A stretch of DNA of 64,000 nucleotides from Eutreptiella sp. 'Long Island Sound 2002' (Eukaryota; Euglenozoa; Euglenophyceae; Eutreptiales; Eutreptiaceae): NCBI GenBank assembly GCA_964036045.1, contig OZ038383.1:110767188-110831187 (forward strand). The letters are read 5' to 3'. A program made the translations under genes and the position numbers. The notes under the pieces are model-generated. The model did no database searches. It worked only from the letters and a program-made list of their open reading frames with translations, and was not told where the DNA came from. Below, piece by piece: positions 1-13,914 of the stretch. The first letter of the stretch is position 1; each line of letters begins with the position of its first letter.

Positions 1-2619
1 GGATCATACCCCTCAAGGATCGTACCCCTCCTGGATCGTACCCGTCATGGATTGTGCCCCTCTTGGATCGTACCCCTCATGGACTGTACCCCTCAGAGAT
101 GGGACCCCTCATGGATCATAACCCTCAGGGATTGTACCCCTAATGGATCGTACCCCTCATGGATGGTACCCATCATGGATCGTACCCCTCAGGGATCGTA
201 CCCCTCATGTATTGTACCCCTCATGGATCGTGCCCGTCAAGGATCGTACCCCTCATGGATCGTACCCCTCATGGATCGTACCCGTCAAGGATCGTAGCCC
301 TCATGGATCGTACCCCTGATGGATTGTACCCCTCATGGATTGTGCCCCTCATGGATCGTACCCCTCATGGAAGATTCCCCCTCAGCAATCGTACCCCTCA
401 GGGATGGTACCCCTCATGGATTGTGCCCCTCATGGATCGTATTCCTCAGGGACCGTACCCCTCATGGATCGTACCCCTCATGGATCGTACCCCGCATGGA
501 TCGTACCCCTCATGGATCGTACCCCTGATGGATCGTACCCCTCATGGATCGTACCCCTCATGGATCCCAACCCTCATGGATGGTATCCCTCATGGATCGT
601 ACTCCTCATGGATCGTACCCCTCATGGATTGTACCCCTCATGGATCGTACCCCACATGGATCGTACCCCTCATGGATCGTACCCCACATGGATCGTACCC
701 CTCATGGATCATACCCCTCATGGATCGTACCCCTCATGGATTGTACCCCTCATGGATCGTACCCCACATGGATCGTACCCCTCATGGATCGTACCCCTCA
801 GGGATCGTACCCCTCATGGATCGTACCCCTCATGGATCGTACCCCTCATGGATCGTACCCCGCATGGATCGTACCCCACATGGATCGTACCCCTCATGGA
901 TTGTACCCCTCAGGGATCGTACCCCTCATAGATCGTACCCCTCATGGATCGTACCCCTCAGGGATGGTACACCTCATGGATCGTAACCCTCAGGGATCGT
1001 ACCCCTCAGGGATGGGACCCCTCATGGATCGTACTCCTCATGGATCGTACCCTTCAGGGATTATACCCCTCATGGATCGTACCCCTCATGGACAGTACCC
1101 CTTATGGATCGTACCCCTCATGGATCGTAACCCTCATGGATCGTACCCCTCATGCATCGTAGCCCTCACGGATCGTACCCCTTGAGGATCGTACCCCTCA
1201 TGGATCATACCCCTCAAGGATTGTACCCCTCATGGATCGTACCCGTCATGGATTGTGCCCCTCATGGATCGTACCCCTCATGGACTGTACCCCTCAGAGA
1301 TGGGACCCCTCATGGATCATACCACTCAGGGATTGTACCCCTAATGGATTGTACCCCTCATGGATCGTACCCCTCATGGATGGTACCAATCATGGATCGT
1401 ACCCCTCAGGGATCGTACCCGTCATGGACCGTGCCCGTCAAGGATCGTACCCCTCATGGATTGTACCCCTCATGGATCGTACCCGTCAAGGATCGTAGCC
1501 CTCATGGATCGTACCCCTGATGGATTGTACCCCTCATGGATCGTGCCCCTCATGGATCGTACCCCTCATGGAAGGTTCCCCCTCAGGGATCGTACCCCTC
1601 AGGGATGGCACCCCTCATGGATTGTGCCCCGCATGAATCGTACCCCTCATGGATCGTACCCCTCAGGGATCGTATCCCTCAGAGATCGTAACCCTCATGG
1701 ATCCCACCCCTCATGGATCGTATTCCTCAATGACCGTACCCCTCATGGATCGTACCCCTCATGGATCGTACCCCGCATGGATCGTACCCCTCAGGGATCG
1801 TACCCCTCATGGATTGTACCCCTCATGTATTGTACCCCTCATGGATCGTACCCCTCATGGATCGTCCCCCTCAGGGATTATACCGCTCGGGGATCATACC
1901 CCTCATAGATCGCACCCCTCAGGGATCGTACCCCTCATGGATCGTACCCCTCATGGATCGTACCCCTCATGGATCGTACCCCTCATGGACAGTACCCCTT
2001 ATGGATTGTACCCCTCATGGATCGTAACCCTCATGGATCGTACCCCTCATGCATCGTAGCCCTCACGGATCGTACCCCTCGAGGATCGTACCCCTCATGG
2101 ATCATACCCCTCATGGATCGTACCCCTCATGGATCGTACCCGTCATGGATTGTGCCCCTCATGGATCGTACCCCTCATGGACTGTACCCCTCAGAGATGG
2201 GACCCCTCATGGATCATACCCCTCAGGGATTGTACCCCTAATGGATCGTACCCCTCATGGATCGCACCCCTCAGGGATCGTACCCCTCATGGATCGTACC
2301 CATCATGGATCGTGCCCGTCTAGGATCGTACCCCTCATGGATGGTACCCCTCATGGATCGTACCCGTCAAGGATCGTAGCCCTCATGGATCGTACCCCTC
2401 ATGGATTGTAGGCCTGATGGATCGTGCCTCTCATGGATCGTACCCCTCATGGATGGTACCCCTCAGGGATCGTAGCCCCTTCACGGATCGTACCCCTCAG
2501 GGATCATACCCCTCATGGATCGTACCCCTCATGGATCGTACCCCTCATGGATTGTACCCCTCATGGATCGCACCCCGCATGGATCGTACCCCTCCGGTAT
2601 GGTAGCCCTCACGGATGGT
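1..2619 (+). repeat. 16-bp satellite array, first block
   Basis: Tandem copies of a 16-bp monomer, consensus GGATCGTACCCCTCAT, with frequent single-base variants (CATGG/CAGGG, ATCG/ATTG, ACCCG, CACGG). Because 16 is not a multiple of three and the monomer has no stop codon in any plus frame, all three plus frames translate as the same 16-residue peptide, MDRTPHGSYPSWIVPL. The many overlapping open frames are therefore a by-product and are not annotated as genes. The array runs off the left edge of the window. It stops at 2,619 where non-repetitive sequence begins. Confidence 0.97.
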
Positions 2620-3645
2620 GATTGTGATTGATTTTCCGTATAGCTCATTGTAATTTATACGTCCAGGTGTATTACCCTTACCCTCAATTTTTGCCTAGAG
2701 ATTTAGGTTCTCATTGTTCCTACTTTGTATGCTAGCTTTTTGCTTAGTGTTTCTCATGTTTCATTTTGAGCCCTACCACACGTACTCAAGCCTTAGGAAC
2801 TTTACCCTCTTAGGTGAAGATATGTCTTTACCTCTAGGAAGGGGGTAGTAAGACACTACAATAGACACTTAGAACATTCAATATGAGCGTTCCATATGCC
2901 CATACCCCTCCTTATATTGGACTATCAGCTTGTCATGAACATTCTTAGTGAATGTGCATGAAGCTTAGGAAGGGGGTGTAATAAGTTGGGGCATTTGGGC
3001 CTCTCAGAAGCTTCCTGGAGGATCTCCACAAGACCTCTCAGAGCTTCAAGATCCTAAGACACTAGGATATTTGCTCATATTTGGCTCATAATTCAAGCCT
3101 ATAGCTTACTGCTAGACTCTATTGCTGTTGGGTACACTACAGAGAGCAGGGATCTAGGATACGTTGGTAGCCATACATGAAAAATCACATTCCATGTGCT
3201 TATAATGTGATTTCATCATGTTTTATGCTATTTTAGAAGGTTCTAATGTATTAGAAGCTATTTTGAAGCTATTCAAAAGCTTCAGAAGGCCTGTCGCGAT
3301 TGTTGGCGCCGGCTGTCGCCGGCAATGATTTACGTAATGTTGACAAGGCCTTTGGGGAGATAGACTACTCAGAAAGTTGATAAAATATAGGTTTTATTGC
3401 CTTTTTAATGAGCATTTAATGCTATAGTAATTTTGTTGTTATTTAGGCATGTGAACCCGTATTACTGGACCAGCCAGTTGGTCCAGCTTGATATTCGTCA
3501 AATTCTTCGTCTTCTTGCTGTTGCCTTTGCTTTGTCTTTGCCAGTATCAATTGTAATGGTGAACTACATTAAAAACAATTTGATTTTTAAGTGCAAGACA
3601 AGGAAAATGGGTTTTTAATATGCACCCAAGCACAGGCATATGACA
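2620..3645. other. non-repetitive island inside the satellite, copy A
   Basis: About 1.03 kb of A/T-richer, non-satellite DNA between satellite blocks. I see no convincing gene: the longest frame is about 60 codons and shows no recognisable motif. No matching terminal inverted repeats, long terminal repeats or target duplication are visible at the edges, so it cannot be called a transposon. A small GC hairpin (GCCGGC, four-base spacer, GCCGGC) lies near 3,310. It may be a relic of an inserted element or original host sequence that the satellite grew around. Confidence 0.7.
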
Positions 3646-6600
3646 TACCCCTCATGGATCGTACCCCTCATGAATCGTGCCCCTCATGGATTGTACCCCT
3701 CATGGATCGTACCCCACATGGATCGTACCCCTCAGGGATCGTACCCCTCATGGACCGTGCCCCTCATGGATCGTACCCCTGATGGATCGTACCCCTCATG
3801 GATCGTACCCCTGATGGATCGCACCCCTCATGGATCGTACCCCTCATGGATCGTACCCCTCATGGATTGTAGCCCTCATGGATTGTAGCCCTCATGGATC
3901 ATACCCCTCATGGATCGTACCCCTCATGGATCGTACCCCTCATGGATCGTACCCCTCAGGGATCGCACCCCTCATGGATCGTACCCCTCATGGATCCTAC
4001 CCGTCATGGATTGTACCCCTTATGGATCGTACCCCTCATGGACTGTACACCTCAGGGATGGTACCTCTCATGGATGGTACTCCTCATGGATCGTACCCCT
4101 CATGGGTCGTACCCCTCAGGGATCATACGCCTCATGGATCGTACCCCTTAGGGATCGTGCCCCTCATGCATTGTACCCCTCATGGATCGTACCCCTCAGG
4201 GATCGTACCCTCATGGATCGTGCCCCTCATGCATCGTACCCCTCATGGATCATACCCCTCATGGATCGTACCCCTGAGGGATCGTACCCCTCATGGATCG
4301 TACCCCTCAGGGATTGTACCCCTCAGGGATCGTACCCCTCATGGATCGTACCCCTAATGGATCGTGCCCCTCATGCATCGTACCCCTCATGGATCGTACC
4401 CCTCAGGGATCATACCCCTCATGGATCCCACCCCTCAGGGATTGTACCCCTCAGGGATCGTACGCCTCATGGATCGTACCCCTCATGGATCGTACCCCTC
4501 AGGGATCGTACCCCTCATGGATCGTACCCCTGATGGATCGTACCCGCCAAGGATCGTACCCCTCATGGATGGTACCCCTCTGGGATCGTACCCCTCAACG
4601 ATAATAGCCCTCATGGATCGTGCCCCGCATGGATCGTGTTCCTCATGGATCGTACCCCTCAGGATCATACCCCTCATAAATCGTACCCCTCACGGATCGT
4701 ACCCCTCATGGATCATACCCCTCATGGATCGTACCCCTCAGGGATTGAAACCCTCAGGGATGGTACCCCTCCTGGATCGTACCCCTCAGGGATCGTACCC
4801 CTCAGGGATTGTACCCCCCATGGATCGTACCCCTCAGGGATCGTACCCCTCATGGATCGTACCCCTGATGCATCGTACCCCTCATGGATCGTACCCCTCA
4901 GGGATCATACCCCTAATGGATCGTGCCGCTCATGGATGGTACCCCTCATGGATTGAAACCCTCAGGGATCGTACCCCTCAGGGATCGTATCCCTCAGGGA
5001 TCGTACCCCTGGTGGATTGTACCCCACATCGATCGGACCCCTCATGGATTGTAACCCTCAAGGATCGTACCCCTCATGGATCGTACCCCTCATGGATCCC
5101 ACCCCTCATGGATGGTACCCCTCATGGATCGTACCCCTCATGGATCGTACCCCTCATGGATTGTACCCCTCATGGATCGTACCCCACATGGATAGTACCC
5201 CTCATGGATCGTGGCCCACATGGATCGTACCCCTCATGGATCGTACCCCTCATGGATCGTACCCCTCATGGATTGTACCCCTCATGGATCGTACCCCTCA
5301 TGGATCGTACCCCTCAGGGATCGTACCCCTCATGGATCGTACCCCTCATGGATCGTACCCCTCAGGGATCGTACACCTCATGGATCGTAACCCTCAGGGA
5401 TCGTACCCCTCAGGGATGGGACCCCTCATGGATCGTACTCCTCATGGATCGTACCCCTCAGGGATCGTACCCCTCATGGATCGTAGCCCTCATGGACAGT
5501 ACCCCTTATGGATCGTACCCCTCATGGATCGTAACCCTCATGAATCGTACCCCTCATGCATCGTAGCCCTCACGGATCGTACCCCTCGAGGATCGTACCC
5601 CTCATGGATCATACCCCTCAAGGATCGTACCCCTCAGAGATCGTACCCCTCAGGGATCGTACCCCTCATGTATTGTACCCCTCATGGATCGTGCCCGTCA
5701 AGGATCGTACCCCTCATGGATCGTACCCCTCATGGATCGTACCCGTCAAGGATCGTAGCCCTCATGGATCGTACCCCTGATGGATTGTACCCCTCATGGA
5801 TCGTGCCCCTCATGGATCGTACCCCTCATGGAAGGTTCCCCCTCAGGGATCGTACCCCTCAGGGATGCTACCCCTCATGGATTGTGCCCCGCATGGATCG
5901 TACCCCTCATGGATCGTACCCCTCAGGGATCGTACCCCTCATGGATCGTACCCCTCATGGATCCCACCCCTCATGGATTGTACCCCTCATGGATCGTACC
6001 CCTCATCGATCGTACCCCTCATGGATCGTACCCCGCATGGATCGTACCCCTCATGGATCGTACACCTGATGGATCGTATCCCTCATGGATCGTACCCCTC
6101 ATGGATCCCACCCCTCATGGATGGTACCCCTCATGGATCGTACCCCTCATGGATTGTACCCCTCATGGATCGTACCCCACATGGATCGTACCCCTCATGG
6201 ATCGTACCCCACATGGATCGTACCCCTCATGGATCGTACCCCTCATGGATCGTACCCCTCATGGATCCCACCCCTCATGGATTGTACCCCTCATGGATCG
6301 TACCCCTCATCGATCGTACCCCTCATGGATCGTACCCCGCATGGATCGTACCCCTCATGGATCGTACACCTGATGGATCGTACCCCTCATGGATCGTACC
6401 CCTCATGGATCCCACCCCTCATGGATGGTACCCCTCATGGATCGTACCCCTCATGGATTGTACCCCTCATGGATCGTACCCCACATGGATCGATCTCTCA
6501 TGGATCGTACCCCACATGGATCGTACCCCTCATGGATCGTACCCCTCGCCGATCGTACCCCTCATGGATGGTACCCCTCATGGATCGTACCCCTCATGGA

Positions 6601-8858
6601 TTGTACCCCTCATGGATCGTACCCCTCAGGGATCGTACCCCTCATGGATCGTACCCCTCATGGATCGTACCCCTCAGGGATCGTACCCCTCATGGATCGT
6701 AACCATCAGGGATCGTACCCCCCAGGGATGGGACCCCTCATGGATCGTACTCCTCATGGATCGTACCCTTCAGGGATCGTACCCCTCATGGATCGTACCC
6801 CTCATGGACAGTACCCCTTATGGATCGTACCCCTCATGGATCGTAACCCTCATGGATCGTACCCCTCATGCATCGTAGCCCTCGCGGATCGTACCCCTCG
6901 AGGATCGTACCCCTCATGGATCATACCCCTCAAGGATCGTACCCCTCATGGATCGTACCCGTCATGGATTGTGCCCCTCATGGATGGTACCCCTCATGGA
7001 TTGTACCCCTCAGGGATTGTATTCCTCAGAGATCGTACCCCTCATGGATCGTACCACTCATGGATCGTACCCCGCATGGATCGTACCCCTCAGGGATCGT
7101 ACCCCTCATGGATTGTACCCCTCATGTATTGTACCCCTCATGGATCGTACCCCTCACGGATCGTCCCCCTCAGGGATTATACCGCTCGGGGATCATACCC
7201 CTCATGGATCGTACCCCTCATGGATCGTACCCCTCATGGACAGTACCCCTTATGGATCGTACCCCTCATGGATCGTAACCCTCATGGATCGTACCCCTCA
7301 TGCATCGTAGCCCTCAGGGATGGTACCCCTCGAGGATCGTACCCCTCATGGATCATGGCCCTCATGGATTGTACACCTCATGGATCGTACCCGTCATGGA
7401 TTGTGCCCCTCATGGATCGTACCCCTCATGGACTGTACCCCTCAGAGATGGGACCCCTCATGGATCATACCCCTCAGGGATTGTACCCCTAATGGATTGT
7501 ACCCCTGATGGATCGTACCCCTCATGGATGGTACCCATCATGGATCGTACCCCTCATGGATCTTACCCCTCATGGATCGTACCCCTCAGGGATCGTATTC
7601 CTCAGAGATCGTACACCTCATGGATCGTACCCCTCATGGATCGTAACCCGCATGGATCGTACCCCTCAGGGATCGTACCCCTCATGGATCGTACCCCTCA
7701 TGTATTGTACCCCTCATGGATCGTACCCCTCACGGATCGTCCCCCTCAGGGATTATACCGCTCGGGGATCATAACCCTCATAGATCGCACCCCTCAGGGA
7801 TCGTACCCCTCATGGATCGTACCCCTCATGGATCGTACCCCTCATGGACAGTACCCCTTATGGATCGTACCCCTCATGGATCGTAACCCTCATGGATCGT
7901 ACCCCTCATGCATCGTAGCCCTCAGGGATGGTACCCCTCGAGGATCGTACCCCTCATGGATCATACCCCTCATGGATCGTACCCCTCATGGATCGTACCC
8001 GTCATGGATTGTGCCCCTCATGGATCGTACCCCTCATGGACTGTACCCCTCAGAGATGGGACCCCTCATGGATCATACCCCTCAGGGTTTGTACCCCCAA
8101 TGGATCGTACCCCTCATGGATCGTACCGCTCATGGATGGTACCCATCATGGATCGTACCCCTCAGGGATCGTACCCCTCATGGATCGTACCCCACATGGA
8201 TGGTACTCTCATGGATCGTGCCCGTCAAGGATCGTACCCCTCATGGATGGTACCCCTCATGGATCGTACCCGTCAAGGATCGTAGCCCTCATGGATCGTA
8301 GCCCTCATGGATTGTACCCCTCTTGGATCGTGCCCCTCATGGATCGTACCCCTCATGGAAGGTTCCCCCTCAGGGATCGTACCCCTCAGGGATGGTACCC
8401 CTCATGGATTGTGCCCCGCATGGATCGTACCCCTCATGAGTCGTACCCCTCAGGGATCGTATCCCTCATGGATCGTACCCCTCATGGATCCCACCCCTCA
8501 TGGATCGTATTCCTCAGGGACCGTACCCCTCATGGATCGTACCCCTCATGGATCGTACCCCGCATGGATCGTACCCCTCAGGGATCGTACCCCTCATGGA
8601 TCGTACCCCTCATGTATCGTCCCCCTCAGGGATTATACCGCTCGGGGATCATACCCCTCATGGATCGCACCCCTCAGGGATCGTACCCCTCATGGATCGT
8701 ACCCCTCAGGGATCCCACCCCTCAGGGATCGTACCCCTCAGGGATCCCACCCCTCACGGATCGTACCCCTCATGGATCATATCCCTCATGGATCGTACCC
8801 CTCATGGATCGTACCCCTCGTGGATCGTACCCCTCATGCATCGTCCCCCTCACGGATT
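3646..8858 (+). repeat. 16-bp satellite array, second block
   Basis: The same 16-bp monomer continues with local higher-order structure. A recognisable monomer string (CATCGTAGCCCTCACGG or close variants, then CCCCTCGAGG) recurs near 5,556, 6,868, 7,300 and 7,908, and also near 1,152 and 2,049 in the first block, so blocks of roughly 0.4 to 0.9 kb have themselves been duplicated. A 304-bp internal duplication is visible around 5,994-6,540. Confidence 0.95.
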
Positions 8859-9296
8859 TGTACCCTTCGTGAACCGGCCGTGAATTTCACCTATTTTTGC
8901 TATGTTTTGCTTGTAACTTGGTGCCATCCTGTGCTTTTGTCGTGCTATCTTCGCCCAAAGTGAGATCCAACAAATGTGTGCAAATCAGAGGTTTGAAGTA
9001 GCCACATGGGAGATTCGCGTGGATGTGAAATTCACGCACCCAAATTCACGCATAAATTCACGGGTTTTGGCACCTCTCGTTTTGGGGTTGGTTTGGGCAT
9101 GGTGGATGCTTTTGGGGCGGGAACTTCATTAGATGATGCGTAATGAAGCTAGGGGAAGAATTTTACCCCCTTAAATCCCTCAGAAGGATCCAATAATATG
9201 GCATTTCCCCCCGAAAACCTCAAAATTTGGGTAAATTCACGTGAAATTCACGCATTTATTCAAACGGCCACTTATCCCCTGTTCACGAAGGGTACA
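8859..9296. mobile_element. 438-bp MITE-like element with terminal inverted repeats, copy A
   Basis: The segment starts TGTACCCTTCGTGAAC and ends with its exact reverse complement, a 16-bp perfect terminal inverted repeat. Inner inverted similarity (GCCGT, GAATTTCAC) extends it with gaps. AATTCACG is repeated inside as a subterminal-like motif. It has no coding capacity. The outer flanks (GGATT on the left, TTATACCGCTC on the right) rejoin to the satellite variant GGATTATACCGCTC, which exists uninterrupted elsewhere (for example near 1,875 and 8,630), with TT (or ATT) duplicated. This is a non-autonomous DNA transposon by structure; its superfamily is not assignable from so short a target duplication. 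Confidence 0.8.
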
Positions 9297-12200
9297 TTAT
9301 ACCGCTCAGGGATCGTACCCCTCATGGAATCTACCCCTCAGGGATCGTACCCCTCATGGATCGTACCCCTCAGGGATCGTACCCCTCAGTGATCGTACCC
9401 CTGAGGGATCCCGCCCCTCATGGATCATACCCCTCATGGATCGTATTCCTCAGGGATCGTACCCCTCATGGATCATCCCCCTCAAGGATTATACCGCTCA
9501 GGGATCGTACCCCTCATGGATCGCACCCCTCAGCGATCTTACCCCTCAAGCATCGTACCCCTCAGGGATCGTACCCCTCATGGATCGTACCCCTCATGCA
9601 TCATGCCCCTCTTGGAGCGTACCCCTCAAGGATTGTACCCCTCAGGGATCGTACCACTCATGGATCATACCCCTCATGGATCGTACCTCTCATGGATCGT
9701 GCCCCTCATGGATTGTACCCCTCAGGGATCGTACCCCTCGGGGATCGTACCCCTCATGGATCGTACCCCTCAGGGATCGTACACCTTAAGGATTGTACCC
9801 CTCAGAGATCGTACCCCTCAAGGATCATACCCCTCATGGATGGTACCCCTCATGGATCGTACCCCTCATGGATTGTACGCCTCATGGATCGTACCCCTCA
9901 TGGATCGTACCCCTCAAGGATCGCAGCCCCCTCACGGATCGTACCCCTCATGGATTGTACCCGTCATGGATCGTACCCCTAATGGATTGTACCCGTCATG
10001 GATCGTACCCCTGATGGACTATACCCCTCAAGGATGGTACCCCTCATGGATCGTACCCCTCATGGATCGTACCCCTCATGGATCGTACCCCTCAGGGATC
10101 GTACTCCTCATGGATCGTACCCCTCATGGATTGTACCCCTCAGGGATCGTACCCCTCATGGACCATACCCCTCATGGATCGTACCCCTCATGGATCGTAC
10201 CCCTCATGGATTATACACGTCATGGGTCGTACCCCTCATGGATCGTACCCCTCATGGACTGTACCCCTCAGGGATGGTACCCCTTATGGAGCATACCCCT
10301 CATGGATCGTACCCCTCAGGAATCGTACCCCTCAGGGATCGTACCCCTCATGGATCATACCCCTAAGGGATCGTACCCCTCATGGATGGTACGACTCAGC
10401 GATCGTACCCCTCATGGATCGCACCCCTCAGGGATCGTACCCCTCATGGATCGTACCCCTCAGGGATCGTACCCCTCATGGATCGTACCCCTCATGGATT
10501 GTACCCATCATGGAGCGTAGCCCTCAGGGATCGTACCCCTCATGGATCGTACCCCTCATGGATCGTACCCCTCAAGGATCGTAGCCCCCTCATGGATCGT
10601 ACCCCTCAGGGATCGTACCCCTCATGGATCGTACCCCTCATGGATTGTACCCCTCATGGATCGTACCCCTCATGGATGGTACCCCTCATGGATCGTACCC
10701 GTCATGGATCATACCCCTCAAGGATCGTACGCCTCAGGGATCGTACCTCTCATGGATCGTACCCCTCATGGATCGTACCCCTCATGGATCGTACCCCTCA
10801 TGGATCGTACCCCTCAGGGATCGTACCCCTCAGGGATCGTACTCCTCATGGATCGTACCCCTCATGGATTGTACCCCTCAGGGATCGTACACCTTAAGGA
10901 TCGCACCCCTCATGGATTGTACCACTCATGGATCGTACCCCTCATGGATCATACCCCTCATGGATGGTACCCCTCATGGATCGTACCCCTCATGGATTAT
11001 ACACGTCATGGGTCGTACCCCTCATGGATCGTACCCCTCATGGACTGTACCCCTCAGGGATGGTACCCCTCATGGAGCGTACCCCTCATGGATCGTACCC
11101 CTCAGGAATCGTACCCCTCAGGGATCGTACCCCTCATGGATCATACCCCTAAGGGATCGTACCCCTCATGGATGGTACGACTCAGCGATCGTACCCCTCA
11201 TGGATCGTACCCCTCAAGGACTGTACCCCTTAGGGATCGTACGCCTCATGGATGGTACGCCTCATGGATCGTACCACTCATGGATCGCACCCCTCATGGA
11301 TGGTACCCGTCATGGATCGTACCCCTCATGAATCGTACCCCTCTGGGATAGTACCCCTCAGGGATCGTACCCCTCATGGATCGTACCCCTCATGGATCGT
11401 ACCCCTCGTGGATCGTACCCCTCAGGGATCGTACACCTCATGGATCGTACCCCTGATGGACCGTACCCCTCATGGATCGTACCCCTCAAAGATTGTACGC
11501 CTCAGGGATCGTACCCCTCATGGATCGTACCCCTTAGGTATCGTACACCTCATGGATCGTACCCCTCATGGATCGTACCCCTCAGGGGTTATACGGCTCA
11601 GGTTTGTACCCCTCATGGATCGTACCCCTCAGGGATCGTACCCCTCATGGATCGTACCCCTCACGGATCGTACCCGTTCATGGATCGTACCCCTCAGGGA
11701 TGGTACCCCTCAGGGATTGTACCCCTCATGGATCGTACCCCTCGGGGCTCGTACCCCTCAGGGATTGTACCCCTCATGGATCGTACCCCTCATGGACCGT
11801 ACCCCTCATAGATTGTACCCCTTATGGATCGTACCCCTCAAAGATCGTACCCCTCATGGATCGTACCCCTCAAGGATCGTAACCCTCATGGATCGTACCC
11901 CTCAGGGATCGTACCCCTCATGGATCGTACCCCTTAGGGATCGTACTCCTCATGCATTGTACCCCTCATGGATCGTACCCCTCATAGATCGTCCTCCTCA
12001 TGGATCATACCCCTCATAGATCGTACCCCTCATGGATTGTACCCCTCATAGATTGTACCCCTCATGGATCCTACCCCTCATGGATCGTACCCCACATGGA
12101 TCGTACCCCTCATGGATCGTACCCCTTGGGGATCGTACGCCTCATGGATCGTACCCCTCAGGGATCGTACCCCTCATGGATCGTACCCCACATGGATCGT

Positions 12201-13914
12201 ACCCCTCATGGATCGTACCCCTCACGGATCGTACCCCTCAGGGATCGTACCCATTCATGGATCGTACCCCTCAGGGATGGTACCCCTCAGGGATCGTACC
12301 CCTCATGGATCGTATCCCTCGGGGCTCGTACCCCTCAGGGATTGTACCCCTTATGGATCGTACCCCTCATAGATCGTTTCCCTTATGGATCGTACCCCTC
12401 AAGAATCGTACCCCTCATGGATCGTACCCCTCATGGATCGTACCCCTTATGGATCGTACCCCTCATAGATCGTACCCTCCATGGATCGTACCCCTCATGG
12501 ATCGTACCCCTCAAGAAGCGTACCCCTCAGGGATCGTACCCCTCAGGGATCATACCCTCATGGATCGTAGCCCTCATGGAGCGTACCCCTTAGGGATGGT
12601 ACCCCTCATGGATCGTACCCCTCAGGGATCGTACCCCTCATGGATCGTACCCCTCGGGGATCGTACCCCTCATGGATCGTACCCGTCATTGATCGTACCC
12701 CTCAGGGATCGTACCCGTCATGGATCGTAGCCCTCATGGATCGTATCCCTGGGGGATCGTACCCCCCAGGGATTGTACCCCTCATGGATCGTACCCCTCA
12801 GGGATTGTACCCCTCAGGGATCGTACCCCTCATGGATCGTACCCCTCATGCACCGTACCCCTCATGCATTGTACCCCTCACGGATCGTACCCCTCAGGGA
12901 TCGTTCCCCTCATGGATCGGACCCCTCATGCATCGTACCCCTCATGCATCAAACCCCTCAAGGATGGTACCCCTCAAGGATCGTACCCCTCATGCATCGT
13001 ACCCCTCAGGGATCGTACCCCTCATGGATCGTACCCCTCATGGATTGTACCCCTCATGGATTATACGGCTCGGGGATCGTACCCCTCATGGATCGCACCC
13101 CTCAAGGATTGTACCCCTCATGGATCGTACCCCTCAGGGATCGTACCCCTCATGGATCGTACCCCTCATGCATCATGCCCCTCATGGATCATACCCCTCA
13201 TGGATCGTACCCCTCAGGGATCGTAGCCCTCATGGATCGTACCCCTCATGGATCGTACCCCTCATGGATCGTACCCCTCATGGACAGTACCCCTTATGGA
13301 TTGTACCCCTCATGGATCGTAACCCTCATGGATCGTACCCCTCATGCATCGTAGCCCTCACGGATCGTACCCCTCGAGGATCGTACCCCTCATGGATCAT
13401 ACCCCTCATGGATCGTACCCCTCATGGATCGTACCCGTCATGGATTATGCCCCTCATGGATCGTACCCCTCATGGACTGTACCCCTCAGAGATGGGACCC
13501 CTCATGGATCATACCCCTCAGGGATTGTACCCCTAATGGATCGTACCCCTCATGGATCGCACCCCTCAGGGATCGTACCCCTCATGGATCGTACCCATCA
13601 TGGATCGTGCCCGTCTAGGATCGTACCCCTCATGGATGGTACCCCTCATGGATCGTACCCGTCAAGGATCGTAGCCCTCATGGATCGTACCCCTCATGGA
13701 TTGTAGGCCTGATGGATCGTGCCCCTCATGGATCGTACCCCTCATGGATGGTACCCCTCAGGGATCGTAGCCCCTTCACGGATCGTACCCCTCAGGGATC
13801 ATACCCCTCATGGATCGTACCCCTCATGGATCGTACCCCTCATGGATTGTACCCCTCATGGATCGCACCCCGCATGGATCGTACCCCTCCGGTATGGTAG
13901 CCCTCACGGATGGT
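9297..13914 (+). repeat. 16-bp satellite array, third block
   Basis: Continuation of the 16-bp satellite from the MITE to the second copy of the unique island. Around 13,230 the end of duplication copy A abuts the start of copy B without any foreign sequence. Open frames in all three plus frames are by-products of the monomer. Confidence 0.95.

Larger units (their letters stand above)
1930..13230 (+). repeat. 11.3-kb tandem segmental duplication, copy A
   Basis: Everything from about 1,930 to 13,230 recurs, nearly base for base, immediately downstream. That includes satellite, the unique island at 2,620-3,645 and the MITE at 8,859-9,296. The offset between copies starts at 11,295 and drifts to 11,507 through indels. 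The left limit is placed where copies first diverge at 1,931 versus 13,226. Exact breakpoints are blurred because both ends lie inside similar 16-bp monomers. Near-identity of the unique island and MITE indicates a recent event. Collapse or mis-joining by the assembler is an alternative, but the copy-specific indels argue for two real copies. Confidence 0.9.

Noticed and set aside
3433-3618. 61-codon frame with a hydrophobic stretch in the unique island (and its copy at 14,728)
   Set aside because: Too short, no ribosomal or splice context, no recognisable family; its conservation is explained by the recent duplication.
2620-3645. Solo LTR or DNA transposon
   Set aside because: No matching termini and no target-site duplication at the island edges.
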